A stretch of 64,000 bases of DNA from JANNYA01 sp031422315 (GCA_031422315.1 JANOQN010000019.1:1-64000); one strand, 5' to 3'. Positions 45,831-55,842 are shown, numbered from the stretch's first letter. The notes: a model not told the origin generated them from the letters alone. Made by a program: numbers and translations.

Positions 45831-46237
45831 TGCGAACGCAACACCGCCCCGCAAAAGGTTTCACACTGATCGAAGTGCTGCTAGCACTCGCCATGTTTTC
45901 GATTGCGTTCGGGCTGTTGATGGAAACCATTGCTACGGCGAGCCGCACGGTTCGCGTCGCGGGCGATGTCGGGCACGTGGCGCTCTGGGCGCAAAACCGG
46001 CTGGATCAGTTGGGCATTGCCGAGCCGCTTGCGCCCGGTGTGAAATCGGGTCAATTTGATGATGTATACCGCTACACCCAAACCGTGCAGCCATATCGCC
46101 CTGGCGACAGCATAACCGGCGAAACCGCAGGCCAATTGCTGCGGGTAGAATTGGAAGTGCGCTGGGGCCGGGGCGAGCAAGAGCGCGTGGAGCGCTTCAG
46201 CACGCTGCGCATTATGCTCAAAGAAGGTCAATACTAA
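45830..46237 (+). CDS. gspI: Type II secretion minor pseudopilin GspI
   Basis: 135 residues. Prepilin signal KGFTLIEVLLALAMFSIAFG. A tip pseudopilin that nucleates the GspI-J-K complex. Overlaps gspH and gspJ by one base each (TAATG), so translation is coupled. Confidence 0.93.
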   Translation: MRTQHRPAKGFTLIEVLLALAMFSIAFGLLMETIATASRTVRVAGDVGHVALWAQNRLDQLGIAEPLAPGVKSGQFDDVYRYTQTVQPYRPGDSITGETAGQLLRVELEVRWGRGEQERVERFSTLRIMLKEGQY

Positions 46238-46920
46238 TGCGCCCTGCCCTATCAAATCGCGCAAGTTCGGGCTTTACGCTGATTGAAATGCTGCTCGCCA
46301 CCTCTTTGGTCGGCTTTATTATGCTGATGGCCTACAGCGGTTTAGATGCTTGCATCAAGCTGGCGGACTCGGGTGAGCGGCGCATTGAAGCCAGCTCCAG
46401 AGCGCGTATATCGCACGAATTTGTGCGAAAACAGCTCAGCCGGATGATGCCGTTGAACCTCGCTAAACCTGGTGAAGCAAGCCGATCATTTGAGGGCGAA
46501 GATGACCGAATGCTCTGGATTGGTCCGATGCCGGGTTATTTGGGCCGAGGCGGCGCCTACGTGCAAGAGCTTTATGTTGAACGCAGCGGCCGCAGCAATA
46601 CACTGAATTTTCGCTTTGCCATGCTCAACAATTATGAAGAAGGCGATTTGGAGCAAGAGGAGCCGGTCGCGCTCATTTCCGGGTTAGCCAGCGTCAAATT
46701 TTCTTTCAAAACGGTCGATAACAACGGCAAAGTCAGTGACTGGGATAGCCAGTTCGAAAAAGTCAGCAATAACCAGCAGCTGCCGCTCGCGATCCGCGTG
46801 AACTGGCAGCCGGATAAAGATAATGCTATGCAGCTGCCGCTATTAGAAGTGCCCATGCTGGTCGATGCCAATGTGCTGCGGCCGACGGCGCGGTTTTCAA
46901 ATTCAGCAGCGACGCAATGA
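46237..46920 (+). CDS. gspJ: Type II secretion minor pseudopilin GspJ
   Basis: 227 residues. Prepilin signal SGFTLIEMLLATSLVGFIML, then the beta-rich GspJ body (RMLWIGPMPGYLGRGGAYVQ). Part of the tip complex with GspI and GspK. Its stop overlaps gspK (ATGA). Confidence 0.93.
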   Translation: MRPALSNRASSGFTLIEMLLATSLVGFIMLMAYSGLDACIKLADSGERRIEASSRARISHEFVRKQLSRMMPLNLAKPGEASRSFEGEDDRMLWIGPMPGYLGRGGAYVQELYVERSGRSNTLNFRFAMLNNYEEGDLEQEEPVALISGLASVKFSFKTVDNNGKVSDWDSQFEKVSNNQQLPLAIRVNWQPDKDNAMQLPLLEVPMLVDANVLRPTARFSNSAATQ

Positions 46921-47864
46921 CATCAGTCCGCTCCAATAGCTTTAAACAGCGTGTGGGCTTGCCCCGCAAACCCACACGCGGCGTTGTGCTGGTGATGGTG
47001 CTTTGGATCATTATGCTGCTGATTGTGCTGGTCAGCAGCTTTGTGCAGTCATCCACCAGCGAAGGCCTGCAGGCGCGGTTTTTACTCAATTCCACCCAGG
47101 CGCGCTATGCCGCTGAATCAGGCTTGAGCCGCGCGGTGTTTGAGCTTCGCAACCCGACCATCGATTTGCGCTGGATTGCCGATGGCAGGCCGTATGAAAC
47201 CGATTTTGAAGGCGGGAAAATTACCATCAAAATCGTTGACGATATGGGCAAGATCGATATTTCGGTGGTTAATTTGCCGCTGTTTGAAGCCATGTTTCAA
47301 AGCGTTGGTGTTGACAAATTGCAAGCGCAAAAAATGGCCGCTGCGATGGCCGATTGGATCGATCCGGATGATTTAGTCAATCCAAACGGCGCTGAAAAAG
47401 ATGACTATGAAGCCGCCGGTTTGGGCTATGGCCCGAGTAACCGGCCATTTGTGACGCCATCAGAGCTGCAACAAGTGCTCGGCATGAACTACGAGTTGTT
47501 TTTAAAGCTCGAAGATATGATTACCATCAACTCAGGCAATACTCAGCCAAATGGCGCATTTGCTCAGGCCGATGTGCTGCGCGCGCTGCTGACCCAGCAA
47601 ACTGGGCAACCGCCGAGCCAGGAAGTAATCGACGCATTTATTGAGCTGCGCTCGAACACACCGCGCGGAGGAACCATCTCGCTGCCGGGCGGTCAACCGC
47701 TTTTGGCGCAAAGTAACGGCCTGACGTACACTATCGAGTCAGAAGCCGAGTTGCCAAACGGCGCAAAAGCCGGGCTTAAAGCTGTGATACAGCTCGGTCA
47801 AGGTAGTGTCGCGCAGCGCCCGTTTCGGATTGTACGCTGGCGTGATGGCAGCAGCGGTCAGTAG
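46917..47864 (+). CDS. gspK: Type II secretion minor pseudopilin GspK
   Basis: 315 residues. Prepilin-like N-terminus RGVVLVMVLWIIMLLIVLVS without Glu at position 5, as usual for GspK, which caps the pseudopilus. The large inserted domain (ADWIDPDDLVNPNGAEKDDYEA and SELQQVLGMNYELFLKLED) is present, so it is a complete GspK. Confidence 0.93.
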   Translation: MTSVRSNSFKQRVGLPRKPTRGVVLVMVLWIIMLLIVLVSSFVQSSTSEGLQARFLLNSTQARYAAESGLSRAVFELRNPTIDLRWIADGRPYETDFEGGKITIKIVDDMGKIDISVVNLPLFEAMFQSVGVDKLQAQKMAAAMADWIDPDDLVNPNGAEKDDYEAAGLGYGPSNRPFVTPSELQQVLGMNYELFLKLEDMITINSGNTQPNGAFAQADVLRALLTQQTGQPPSQEVIDAFIELRSNTPRGGTISLPGGQPLLAQSNGLTYTIESEAELPNGAKAGLKAVIQLGQGSVAQRPFRIVRWRDGSSGQ

Positions 47865-47923
47865 TCTAAAAACCAGCACTCCCGATTTTTACCGGGCAAT
47901 CTTTAATCTCAGAACGGCATCCA

Positions 47924-49168
47924 TTGGCTAGATCATTCTCTCAAACGCTGAAAAGCCTGCAAACGCGCTTTGCGCGCGGCCCAATCCAGGCTTTCTTAAG
48001 CTGGTGGTGGAACGAACTCATGGGCGCGCTGCCAGCCAAATGGAGCGCTAAACTCAATCAGCAGCCAGCGCTTCTGGTCATTGGGCAGCAGCTTGATGAA
48101 GGCGGCATTTTGCGCTTTCAGGCTGCACGCGTGCGCGGCCGCGTGATTGAAAGCAAAAGCATGCTCGATTTAACTGATCCAGCGCAGCTGCGGCGTTCGC
48201 TTTCGCGTCTTGAAACGCTGAATGATGAACCTACTGAACGGCGGATTTTGGCGCTTTCGAGTGAAAATATCCTTAGAAAGCGTATTCAATTGCCGCTGGC
48301 CGCCGAAGAAAATTTACGACAAGTATTGATTTTCGAGATGGATCGGCAAACGCCGTTTAAAGCCACCGAAGTCGAATTTGACTGGCGCATCGCCAAACGT
48401 GATGAAGTCGCTCGTATTTTGCTAGTCGATTTGGTGGTTATACCCAAAGTACAGCTGGAAACCGCGCTAAAACCGGTGCGTGATGCCGGCCTGGATTTTG
48501 AAGCGGTTGATTTGAGCCACACGCGCAGCAGCGTCGCCTTCGATCAGCTGGCCGGCTTTAATTTGCTGCCGGAAGCCGCGCAAGGCGGCGCGCGCACTGA
48601 TCCATTGAAACGCGTACGTTGGATTTTAGCTGCCGCGCTGATTGGTTTGATCGGATTTATCATGCAGCAATCGCTTGCCGCTCGGGAAAACGCTCTGGAA
48701 AAACTGCGCGCAGAAACCGATGCGCGCCAGCAACAAGCCATGGAAACCGCGCGGCTGGCCAAGACGGTTCGCGAAGCGATTACCGGCGCGAATTTTCTCG
48801 CGGACCGCAAGCTCAAACAGCCCGAAACCATCAAAGTGCTGCTGGAGTTGACGAAAATCGTGCCGGACAATACCTGGCTGGAGCGCATATCGTTCGTCGG
48901 CAAAGCGGTGCAATTACAGGGCCAATCCGCCAGCGCAGATCAAATGATCCAGATTTTACAAGCCGCGACGTTCCTGCAAAATCCGCAGTTTCAAGGCGTG
49001 ATCCAGCCTGATCCAGGCACACAGTTGGAGCGTTTTACCATTCAAGCCGATTTGAAAGAAGAGGCGGCTATCAAGCCCAAAGCCGAGCAAGTTGCGCCAG
49101 CAGTAACGCCGGTAGCGGCCCCGACTATTGCGCCGGTTGAAGCTGCGCCACCGAGCACTACGCCATGA
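47924..49168 (+). CDS. gspL: Type II secretion assembly-platform protein GspL
   Basis: 414 residues from a TTG start after a 59-base gap. An actin-like cytoplasmic domain with the PilM-like strand RRILALSSENILRKRIQLPL, one membrane helix (ILAAALIGLIGFIMQQSL, about 230-250) and a periplasmic PilN-like domain. It links the GspE ATPase to the membrane platform. It overlaps gspM (ATGA). The C-terminal tail is Pro/Ala-rich. Confidence 0.85.
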   Translation: MARSFSQTLKSLQTRFARGPIQAFLSWWWNELMGALPAKWSAKLNQQPALLVIGQQLDEGGILRFQAARVRGRVIESKSMLDLTDPAQLRRSLSRLETLNDEPTERRILALSSENILRKRIQLPLAAEENLRQVLIFEMDRQTPFKATEVEFDWRIAKRDEVARILLVDLVVIPKVQLETALKPVRDAGLDFEAVDLSHTRSSVAFDQLAGFNLLPEAAQGGARTDPLKRVRWILAAALIGLIGFIMQQSLAARENALEKLRAETDARQQQAMETARLAKTVREAITGANFLADRKLKQPETIKVLLELTKIVPDNTWLERISFVGKAVQLQGQSASADQMIQILQAATFLQNPQFQGVIQPDPGTQLERFTIQADLKEEAAIKPKAEQVAPAVTPVAAPTIAPVEAAPPSTTP

Positions 49169-49812
49169 ATATGACCCTGCTTCCAGAAAAAGGCAAAGGC
49201 AAAGTCATGGCGATTTGCCTAGTCATTATTGCGTTGATCCTGTTCTATTTCGTCTGCCTGCACTGGTTTTTTAGCGGGCATTTGCGCGCCGCGCGTGAGT
49301 TAACTGAGCTGCAAGAAAGCGAATTGCGCTTTAGCCAAGAAGCCGAAAAAACCCCAAAGCTCAAAGCGCGGCTAGCAGAAATCACTCAGTTTGAAGCGAA
49401 TAACGTGTATTTCTTGCCGGAAACCACCTTCGATTTGGCGGCGGCAAACTTGAGCACTAAGCTCAAAGACGTACTTGGTCAAAAAGCGCAAGATCAAAGC
49501 CGCTGCCAGATTCTTTCAACGCAGCCGCTGAAAGTCGCCAGCACGGAACCTTACGAGCGCGTTAGTGTCCAGGTTCGCCTGAGTTGTGATTTAGAGGATT
49601 TAGTCCGCATCATGTATGAGCTGGAAAACACCACGCCACTGTTGTTCGTTGACGAGCTAAACCTTTACCCAAAACCGGTGATGGATTCTTCTATGGTGAT
49701 GGCGGGCGGCAATATGGATGCGCGTTTTGATTTATCGGGCTACATCAGGCCGGTAGCCGTACCGACGCCGGGTAAAGCGCCAGCAAATTTGGTCGCGGGT
49801 ACCAAGCCGTGA
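49165..49812 (+). CDS. gspM: Type II secretion assembly-platform protein GspM
   Basis: 215 residues. A short cytoplasmic N-terminus, one membrane helix (AICLVIIALILFYFVCLHWFF), a coiled-coil stretch (ARELTELQESELRFSQEAEK) and a GspM/PilO-like periplasmic fold. Partner of GspL. Overlaps gspN (GTGA). Confidence 0.85.
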   Translation: MNMTLLPEKGKGKVMAICLVIIALILFYFVCLHWFFSGHLRAARELTELQESELRFSQEAEKTPKLKARLAEITQFEANNVYFLPETTFDLAAANLSTKLKDVLGQKAQDQSRCQILSTQPLKVASTEPYERVSVQVRLSCDLEDLVRIMYELENTTPLLFVDELNLYPKPVMDSSMVMAGGNMDARFDLSGYIRPVAVPTPGKAPANLVAGTKP

Positions 49813-50600
49813 AGCTTTCCACCACGCGCAAACTTACCGTTGGCCTGGGCGTAATCGTTGGCCTATTGGCGATTTTCTCGGTGCTGCAAAAAGTGTTGGG
49901 CATAGGCACCGGCTATCAATTTTTGAGCGGCGAAAAGCTGCCAATTGATGCAGATTTGTTATTGCCGCTCAATGTCAAAAGCGACACGCTAGCGGCGGAA
50001 GCCGACTATTTAGAAGTCAACACGCGCTTTTTGTTTAGCAAAGATCGCACTCCACCGCCAAAAATTGTAGCGGCGGTAAAAGATGAAAAAGTGATCCCAC
50101 CAGTGCCACTCAATATGCAGCTTACTGGCGTGGTGATTACCGCAAAAAAGAAAATTGCCATGCTGCGCAGCACCGATGGCTCACAAAGTTTTCGCCTGCA
50201 AGAAGGCCGCCCATTACCGGGTGAGCGCGCCGGTTGGACGCTGGCGCGCATTGAGAATCGCAAAGTGATGTTCGATGGCGGCCCGAACGGCCAGCAAGAG
50301 CTCAAACTTGACGTCGCGGCACAAACTGGCGCAGCAATGCCGTTTCAAAACAATGGCGTTGCTACGCCGATGCCGATTCCAGGCGCCACCCCGATGCCCG
50401 GCATGGCGCAGAATCCGGGTATCAATCCGAATATGCCGATGCCCATGCAAGATGGCAAAATGACCGCGCCACCGGCGCCACCACCGCCCCCGAATGCGGA
50501 TCAGGCCGCACGCGAAGCCGAAGTGCAGCGCATTATTGAAGAGCGCCGCGCGCAAATGCGCGCCGAAGCAGAGCGCATGAATTCGGGGCAACAGCAATGA
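49809..50600 (+). CDS. gspN: Type II secretion protein GspN (XpsN-like, GspC-role)
   Basis: 263 residues. One N-terminal membrane helix (VGLGVIVGLLAIFSVLQ) and a homology-region-like domain (PLNMQLTGVVITAKKKIAML, then LQEGRPLPGERAGWTLARI) as in GspC/XpsN, which connects the inner platform to the secretin. A Pro/Met-rich linker (PMPIPGATPMPGMAQ) and a charged helix end it. In Xanthomonas the corresponding gene lies between xpsM and xpsD, as here. No separate GspC is present. Confidence 0.8.
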   Translation: MKLSTTRKLTVGLGVIVGLLAIFSVLQKVLGIGTGYQFLSGEKLPIDADLLLPLNVKSDTLAAEADYLEVNTRFLFSKDRTPPPKIVAAVKDEKVIPPVPLNMQLTGVVITAKKKIAMLRSTDGSQSFRLQEGRPLPGERAGWTLARIENRKVMFDGGPNGQQELKLDVAAQTGAAMPFQNNGVATPMPIPGATPMPGMAQNPGINPNMPMPMQDGKMTAPPAPPPPPNADQAAREAEVQRIIEERRAQMRAEAERMNSGQQQ

Positions 50601-50658
50601 GTTGCCTAATAATCGCTAGTCAATACGTTGTCGATTTTGCTAGCAACTGCGCCTCACC

Positions 50659-50707
50659 TCGTCATCCCCGCGAAGGCGGCAATGACAATTGCAGTGGAAT
50701 GACAATA
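50659..50707. repeat. Degenerate remnant of the CGTCATCCCCGCG repeat
   Basis: CGTCATCCCCGCGAAGGCGG is followed by a short, broken right part (GCAGTGGAATGACAATAA). It lies in the 145-base gap between gspN and gspD and looks like an internally deleted copy. Confidence 0.65.
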
Positions 50708-50745
50708 AACAGAATGAACTATGAAATGAATTATGAGGTGTTATT

Positions 50746-52986
50746 TTGAATCAAACGTTTCATGCTAAACGAAGCGCTGCCCTTGCATTTGGGCTTGTGC
50801 TGATCGTTGGTCTATCAAGCTGTAGCACTACACCAAAGCAAGGTAGCGCAGTAGCTGGCACACTCAATGCGCCGCGCTCCGCGCAAGACAGCGAAATCAT
50901 AATCGGCCCCGATTCAGCGCCACAAGCGGCTATGGAGAAAAGCTTTCCCGGCACCGGGCAGTTCGTCAAGCCACTGCCAGAAGAAGCGAGCGGCGCAGCG
51001 GGCGAACTATCGAATCAAGAGGTGACGTTTAATTTTGAAGCCACCCCGGTTCCAGAAGTCGTTAAAACCATATTGGGCGATTTGCTCCAGCAAACCTACG
51101 TGATTGGCCCAGGCGTGGGTGGCACGGTAACGTTCTCAACCGCCAAACCCATCAAAGGCAGCCAAGCGATGGCCGTGCTGGAGATGCTGCTGTCATGGAA
51201 TGGCGCAGCTTTGGTGCGCAAAGGCGAAGCCTATATGGTGGTGCAAACGCAAACCGCCGTGCCGGGCAATTTAGCGCCGCAATTTACCCCGCCGGGCATG
51301 CTGCCCAATGATGCCCGCGGCTACTCGGTGCGCGCGGTGCCACTGCAATTTGTATCGGCGTCGCAGATGGATGATTTGCTGAAACCCTACGCGCGCCAGG
51401 GTTCGGTGCTCAAAGCCGACAACGCCCGCAGCCTGATCGTTTTATCCGGCACCCGCAGTGAGTTAGAAAGCTACCTAAAAGTGATTGAAAGCTTCGACGT
51501 CGATTGGATGGCCGGCATGTCGTTTGGCATGTTCACGCTTGAGCGCGTCGAAGTAAAAGACATCCTGCCCGAACTTGAAGCCATCTTTGGCGACAGCCAA
51601 GGCACCGCTGGCGCAGGCTCATCACCGATTTCCGGCATGGTGCGCATGCTGCCGATTGAGCGCTTAAACGCCATTATGGTTATCACCCCGCAAAAGCAAT
51701 ATTTGTCGCAGGTGGAAACCTGGATCAAGCGGCTAGATCGCGGCGGCAGCCAAAGCGGCGCAAGGCTGTATGTTTATGATGTGCGCAATGTAAAAGCGAT
51801 TGATTTGGCGGATCGGTTAAATGAGGTTTTTACCGGACAAAGCGCGGCGCCAAGGCAACAACGCACTGGTCGCGGTGAGGTTGCCCCAGGTTTGTCAGGC
51901 AGCACACTTTCAAGCGGCGGTCGTCCATCAGCTCGGCAACAACCACCGATTCCCGCTGCACCAACACCAACACCAACACCCAGTGCAGCGGGTGCGCAAA
52001 CCGGCGGCGGCTTGCTTGAAGGTGAGGATGTTCGAATTTCGGCGGTAGAAGACACTAACTCGCTATTGATTAGCGCTACCTCCTCACAGTACGACATTAT
52101 TAAAAGCGCAATAAAGCGATTGGATGTAGAACCACTCCAAGTAAAAATTGACGCACGTATTTTGGAAGTAGCTTTGACGGATCAACTAGAGTTCGGCGTT
52201 TCATGGTTTTTAGAGAACGCAATTTCTGGTACAGCGGGCGCACTTGGTACCACCAATCCCAATCTAAACCGATCAGTATTTGGCGGCATTGGCGGAATCG
52301 TGAACGCGGGCGGCGGCAGTTACACTTTTAACGGGCCGAGCGCTCAGGCTCTTGTTAGTTTCATCAATAACGAAACCACGTCAACAACGCTTTCCAGCCC
52401 GTCGCTGATGGTGCTGAACAATAAACAAGCCAGCATCAATGTGGGCCAATCCATCTCCGTGCAAACCGCAGTGATTAACACCGGCGTCGTGGGCGGGCAA
52501 TCGCAAAACATTAATCAGTACATTGACACTGGCTTATCCCTAAATGTCACACCTCGCGTTAATCCAGGTGGATTGGTTTACTTGGAAATTGAACAAGAGC
52601 AAAGCGCTCCAATCGGGAGAGCAACCGCGTCAAATCCCAATCAGTCGATTAGCCAAAAAACGATCAGCACCGAAGTCGCCGTGCAGTCTGGTCAGACAAT
52701 TTTATTGGGCGGTTTAATCAGCAATATAGATGCAAAAGGAAACGGCGGCTTGCCTGGTTTAAGCAAGCTACCGTTAATTGGTGGTCTATTTGGAAGTCGC
52801 ACGAAATCAAACACACGCACCGAAACGCTAGTGCTCATAACTCCAACTGTCGTCTACGGCGGCGCAGAAGCCATGCGTGAAGTCACCGACGCCTATGTGC
52901 GGGAATTCAAAGGCCTGCAACCCCTCATCAAAGCGGGCGTTATTCCACCTGCCCCTATTTCCCCAGAAAAGAAACCCGAACTATGA
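50746..52986 (+). CDS. gspD: Type II secretion secretin GspD (XpsD)
   Basis: 746 residues from a TTG start, with GAGGTG five bases upstream. A lipoprotein signal ends LIVGLSSC. N-domains (about 90-390; VTFNFEATPVPEVVKTILGD and three KH-like repeats) precede the C-terminal gate (about 430-720; TGLSLNVTPRVNPGGLVYLE and TILLGGLISN, LPLIGGLFGSRTKS). Forms the outer-membrane channel for folded proteins. A Pro/Thr-rich linker (PTPTPTPSAAG) lies between. It overlaps the next gene by four bases. Confidence 0.95.
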   Translation: MNQTFHAKRSAALAFGLVLIVGLSSCSTTPKQGSAVAGTLNAPRSAQDSEIIIGPDSAPQAAMEKSFPGTGQFVKPLPEEASGAAGELSNQEVTFNFEATPVPEVVKTILGDLLQQTYVIGPGVGGTVTFSTAKPIKGSQAMAVLEMLLSWNGAALVRKGEAYMVVQTQTAVPGNLAPQFTPPGMLPNDARGYSVRAVPLQFVSASQMDDLLKPYARQGSVLKADNARSLIVLSGTRSELESYLKVIESFDVDWMAGMSFGMFTLERVEVKDILPELEAIFGDSQGTAGAGSSPISGMVRMLPIERLNAIMVITPQKQYLSQVETWIKRLDRGGSQSGARLYVYDVRNVKAIDLADRLNEVFTGQSAAPRQQRTGRGEVAPGLSGSTLSSGGRPSARQQPPIPAAPTPTPTPSAAGAQTGGGLLEGEDVRISAVEDTNSLLISATSSQYDIIKSAIKRLDVEPLQVKIDARILEVALTDQLEFGVSWFLENAISGTAGALGTTNPNLNRSVFGGIGGIVNAGGGSYTFNGPSAQALVSFINNETTSTTLSSPSLMVLNNKQASINVGQSISVQTAVINTGVVGGQSQNINQYIDTGLSLNVTPRVNPGGLVYLEIEQEQSAPIGRATASNPNQSISQKTISTEVAVQSGQTILLGGLISNIDAKGNGGLPGLSKLPLIGGLFGSRTKSNTRTETLVLITPTVVYGGAEAMREVTDAYVREFKGLQPLIKAGVIPPAPISPEKKPEL

Positions 52987-53483
52987 AATTAGCGACATCT
53001 AAACTCAAAATCGCGATGGCATGCAGCCTTGCACTCGCTTTGGCGGCCTGCAAAACAACGCAAACGCAAAACGACGGCAGCGGCGGCGCTGTTAAAGTTC
53101 TTCCCGGCGCAACGCCAGCCACTGCAACCGCTTTGGCGTCTGAAGACCCAAATACCTCACTGCCGCTACGCTCCGCGCTGCGTTGGAATTTGATTATCGA
53201 AGGCAAGCCCGAGCTGGCGTATGACTACCTATCGCCTGGCTACAAAGCCACGCGCGAGCGTGACGATTACGCCAACCGCATCCGCAACCGCCCAGTTAAA
53301 TGGACCAAAATTGCCTATGTAGATCACGATTGCGGCAGCGCCGATGCCTGCAGCGTCAAGCTCAATATTGATTTCAAGCTCAACATGCCGCAAGTCGGTG
53401 AAGTGGAATCCACCGACGTGCTGATCGAGCAGTGGGTCAAATCCGACGGGCAGTGGTATTTTCTTCCTGACGAGCGCAAATAG
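52983..53483 (+). CDS. Lipoprotein of unknown function co-translated with gspD
   Basis: 166 residues. Signal ends LALAACK with the lipidated Cys at about 23. The mature part resembles NTF2-like folds (WNLIIEGKPELAYDYLSPGY, WVKSDGQWYFLPDE). Overlap ATGA with gspD suggests a role in secretin assembly (a pilotin-like part), but that is inference from position only. The C-terminal sequence was not recognised. Confidence 0.65.
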   Translation: MKLATSKLKIAMACSLALALAACKTTQTQNDGSGGAVKVLPGATPATATALASEDPNTSLPLRSALRWNLIIEGKPELAYDYLSPGYKATRERDDYANRIRNRPVKWTKIAYVDHDCGSADACSVKLNIDFKLNMPQVGEVESTDVLIEQWVKSDGQWYFLPDERK

Positions 53484-53590
53484 AAATTCCAATTCGCAAA
53501 ATAGGCGCTAGCTGCGTTGGCGTAACTGCGGTCTCCTCAACGTACGAAAAGTACGCCTTCGTCGATCCTCGCTTCGCCGCAATGCTCGTC
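53484..53590. repeat. AATTCCAATTC / GCTGCGGTCTCC repeat, copy 2
   Basis: Contains GAAATTCCAATTC, CTGCGGTCTCCT, ACGTACGAAAAGTACGCC and TCGTCGATCCTCGCTTCG, in the same order as the copy at 14731. It fills the gap between the secretion operon and the amine oxidase gene. Confidence 0.75.
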
Positions 53591-53607
53591 GCCTTAAGAT
53601 AATAAAC

Positions 53608-54950
53608 ATGCAGCTACGCCGTCGACTATTGCTCGCACTGACAGCCCTACCGTTACTCGCGCAAGCGCGGGATACTGCTAGGCAAAACCGTGCTGACGTG
53701 ATTTTGCTAGGCGCAGGCATTGCGGGAATTGCCAGCGCACGTGAGCTACGCAGATTGGGCTATTCGGTACTGGTATTGGAGGCGCGTGCGCGGATTGGCG
53801 GACGTATTTGGACCGACCAAAGCTTAGGTGTTCCCATCGATATGGGCGGCGCTTGGATTCATGGCGTCCGCGGCAATCAACTGACAGCATTGGTAGCGAG
53901 TGCGGGCATCAAAAGCTTCGCAAGCGACTGGGATGCAATTACGCTTTATCACGGAAAGCGCGCCCTGAATGATGCGCAGTTAATGGCGGCGAATCAGCAG
54001 TTTGAAGCCGTCATGGCAATGGCAGCAGCGGCCAAAGCGCGCGCTGGCCCGAACGAAAATTTAGGTGATGCCTTGCGCCGCGCACAAGATCAACTGCTCG
54101 GCAATGACAGGGTTGGCGCTGCTGTGCGCTGGCAAGTTTGGAGCGCTATTGGTTCTGAATACGGTGTAGATGCTGATGCGCTTTCGCTGGCATCGTGGAA
54201 TGAAGACGATGAGTTTTCCGGGGATCATGTGTTGCTCGATAAAGGCTACGGCGCGCTTATCGATAAAATGGCGCGCAGCCTGGATATTCGCTTGAGCACC
54301 GTGGTGCAGCGGGTGACGCATAGTGCCAGCGGCGTAAAAATTCGCACCAGCAAAGGCGAATTTAGCGCCGATGCGGTCATTTGCAGTTTGCCGCTCGGGG
54401 TTTTGCAATCCGGCGATGTGCAATTTGATCCGCCGCTACCCGCAAATCATCAAACAGCCCTTGCGCATTTGGATAGCGGCGCATTAGCTAAAGTCGCGCT
54501 GCGTTTTCCGGAAGTGTTTTGGCCAGCCACGCATACCTTTGCGCGCATTGATGGCAATCCAGAGCGCTATTGTGAATTCTATAATTTGCAGCCGATGCAC
54601 AAGCGCCGATTTTGCTGGCATTGACTGGCGGGCGCTATTCGCGCTCGCTTGAGGCCATGTCGGATGCTGCCGTGCGCGAAGCAATCATGCGCGAACTACG
54701 CCACATTTTTGGCAACATTCCCGCACCAACGCACCTGCAACGCACTCGCTGGGCGAGCGATCCGTTTACCCGCGGCTCGTACAGCATCATGCCGCCGGGT
54801 GCTGCAATGCGCGATTTTGCAGCGCTGGCAAAACCTGCGGGCACACGCTTGTTTATGGCGGGCGAAGCGACTGCACCCGCGTACCCTGGCACCGTACACG
54901 GGGCCTATTTGAGTGGCTTAACTGCGGCTCAAACGCTAGCTGCGATCTGA
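53608..54950 (+). pseudogene. Flavin amine oxidase, frameshifted by one base
   Basis: The first part (53608-54624) has a twin-arginine-like signal (MQLRRRLLLAL), the FAD motif LLGAGIAGIASARELRRLGYSV and GRIWTDQSLGVPIDMGG. It stops early after PMHKRRFCWH. The second part (54612-54950), in another frame, holds the rest: LALTGGRYSRSLEAMSDA, RTRWASDPFTRGSYSIMPPG, LFMAGEATAPAYPGTVHGAYL. Adding one A in CACAAGCGCC near 54600 restores PMHKAPILLALTGG, the expected family sequence. So there is a one-base deletion, real or a sequencing error. If real, the C-terminal FAD and substrate part is lost. Confidence 0.85.
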
Positions 54951-54969
54951 AACTCGCCGAGCTTGAGCC

Positions 54970-55842
54970 CTACGTCAATAACGTTAACGCCTCCAAATAG
55001 CGCGCTTTCGTGCCCGCAATGATCTCGGCCGGCAAATGCGGTGCAGGCGGAGCCTTGTTCCAACCGAAGCTTTCTAGGTAATCACGAGCGAACTGTTTGT
55101 CAAAACTCTCTGGATTAGTGCCGACTTGATAGCTTGACGCTCGCCAAAATCTAGAGGAATCGGGCGTTAGCATTTCATCCATGACCAGCAATTGACCGCT
55201 TTGATCTAAGCCGAATTCCAGCTTGGTGTCGGCAATGAGCACACCGCGCGCTGCGGCGTGGTTGGCGGCAAAGCGGTAGATGGCTAAGGTGGCGGCGCGC
55301 ACGCGCTCGGCTAGATCGCCGCCAATCAGCGCCACCATCTGATCAAAGCCGATATTTTCATCGTGATCACCCACCGCGGCTTTGGTGCTGGGGGTGAATA
55401 TCGGCTCGTTTAGCTGTTCGGCCAAGCGCAGGCCGCTGGGCAATTGCATGCCGCACACTTCGCCGCTTCTTTGATAGCTTTTGTAGGCGGTGCCGAGCAA
55501 ATAGCCGCGCGCAATCGCTTCGACTGGCAGGGCTTTTAAGTGCTTACACAGCACGCTGCGAGGGCCGTAAATAGCCCGATCAACCGAGCTCGGCCAGCCG
55601 GCAGTTTGATCCAGTAGATGATTCGGGCAGATTGCCCCGGTTTTGGCGAACCAAAAATTCGACATCTCGGTCAAAATTTCGCCTTTGCCGGGAATTGGAT
55701 CGGGCAAGATCACATCAAATGCGCTGAGCCGATCGCTGGCGACGATAAAAAGCGTGTCGTCATCAATGGCATATACATCGCGCACTTTGCCGCTGTGCAG
55801 CAATTTAAGCTCGGGTAACGGCAAAAAATCAGGGCTAGGCAT
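54970..55842 (-). CDS. purC: SAICAR synthetase (purine biosynthesis)
   Basis: 290 residues from the ATG at 55842 (MPSPDFLPLPELKLLHSGKV); further upstream starts lack support. ATP-dependent joining of aspartate to CAIR. Motifs HSGKVRDVYAIDDDTLFIVA, SDRLSAFDVILPDPIPGKG, LIADTKLEFGLD, LVMDEMLTPDSSRFW. The length fits the long eukaryote-like or proteobacterial type. Divergent from the cytochrome gene (about 125 bases). Confidence 0.93.
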   Translation of the reverse strand: MPSPDFLPLPELKLLHSGKVRDVYAIDDDTLFIVASDRLSAFDVILPDPIPGKGEILTEMSNFWFAKTGAICPNHLLDQTAGWPSSVDRAIYGPRSVLCKHLKALPVEAIARGYLLGTAYKSYQRSGEVCGMQLPSGLRLAEQLNEPIFTPSTKAAVGDHDENIGFDQMVALIGGDLAERVRAATLAIYRFAANHAAARGVLIADTKLEFGLDQSGQLLVMDEMLTPDSSRFWRASSYQVGTNPESFDKQFARDYLESFGWNKAPPAPHLPAEIIAGTKARYLEALTLLT

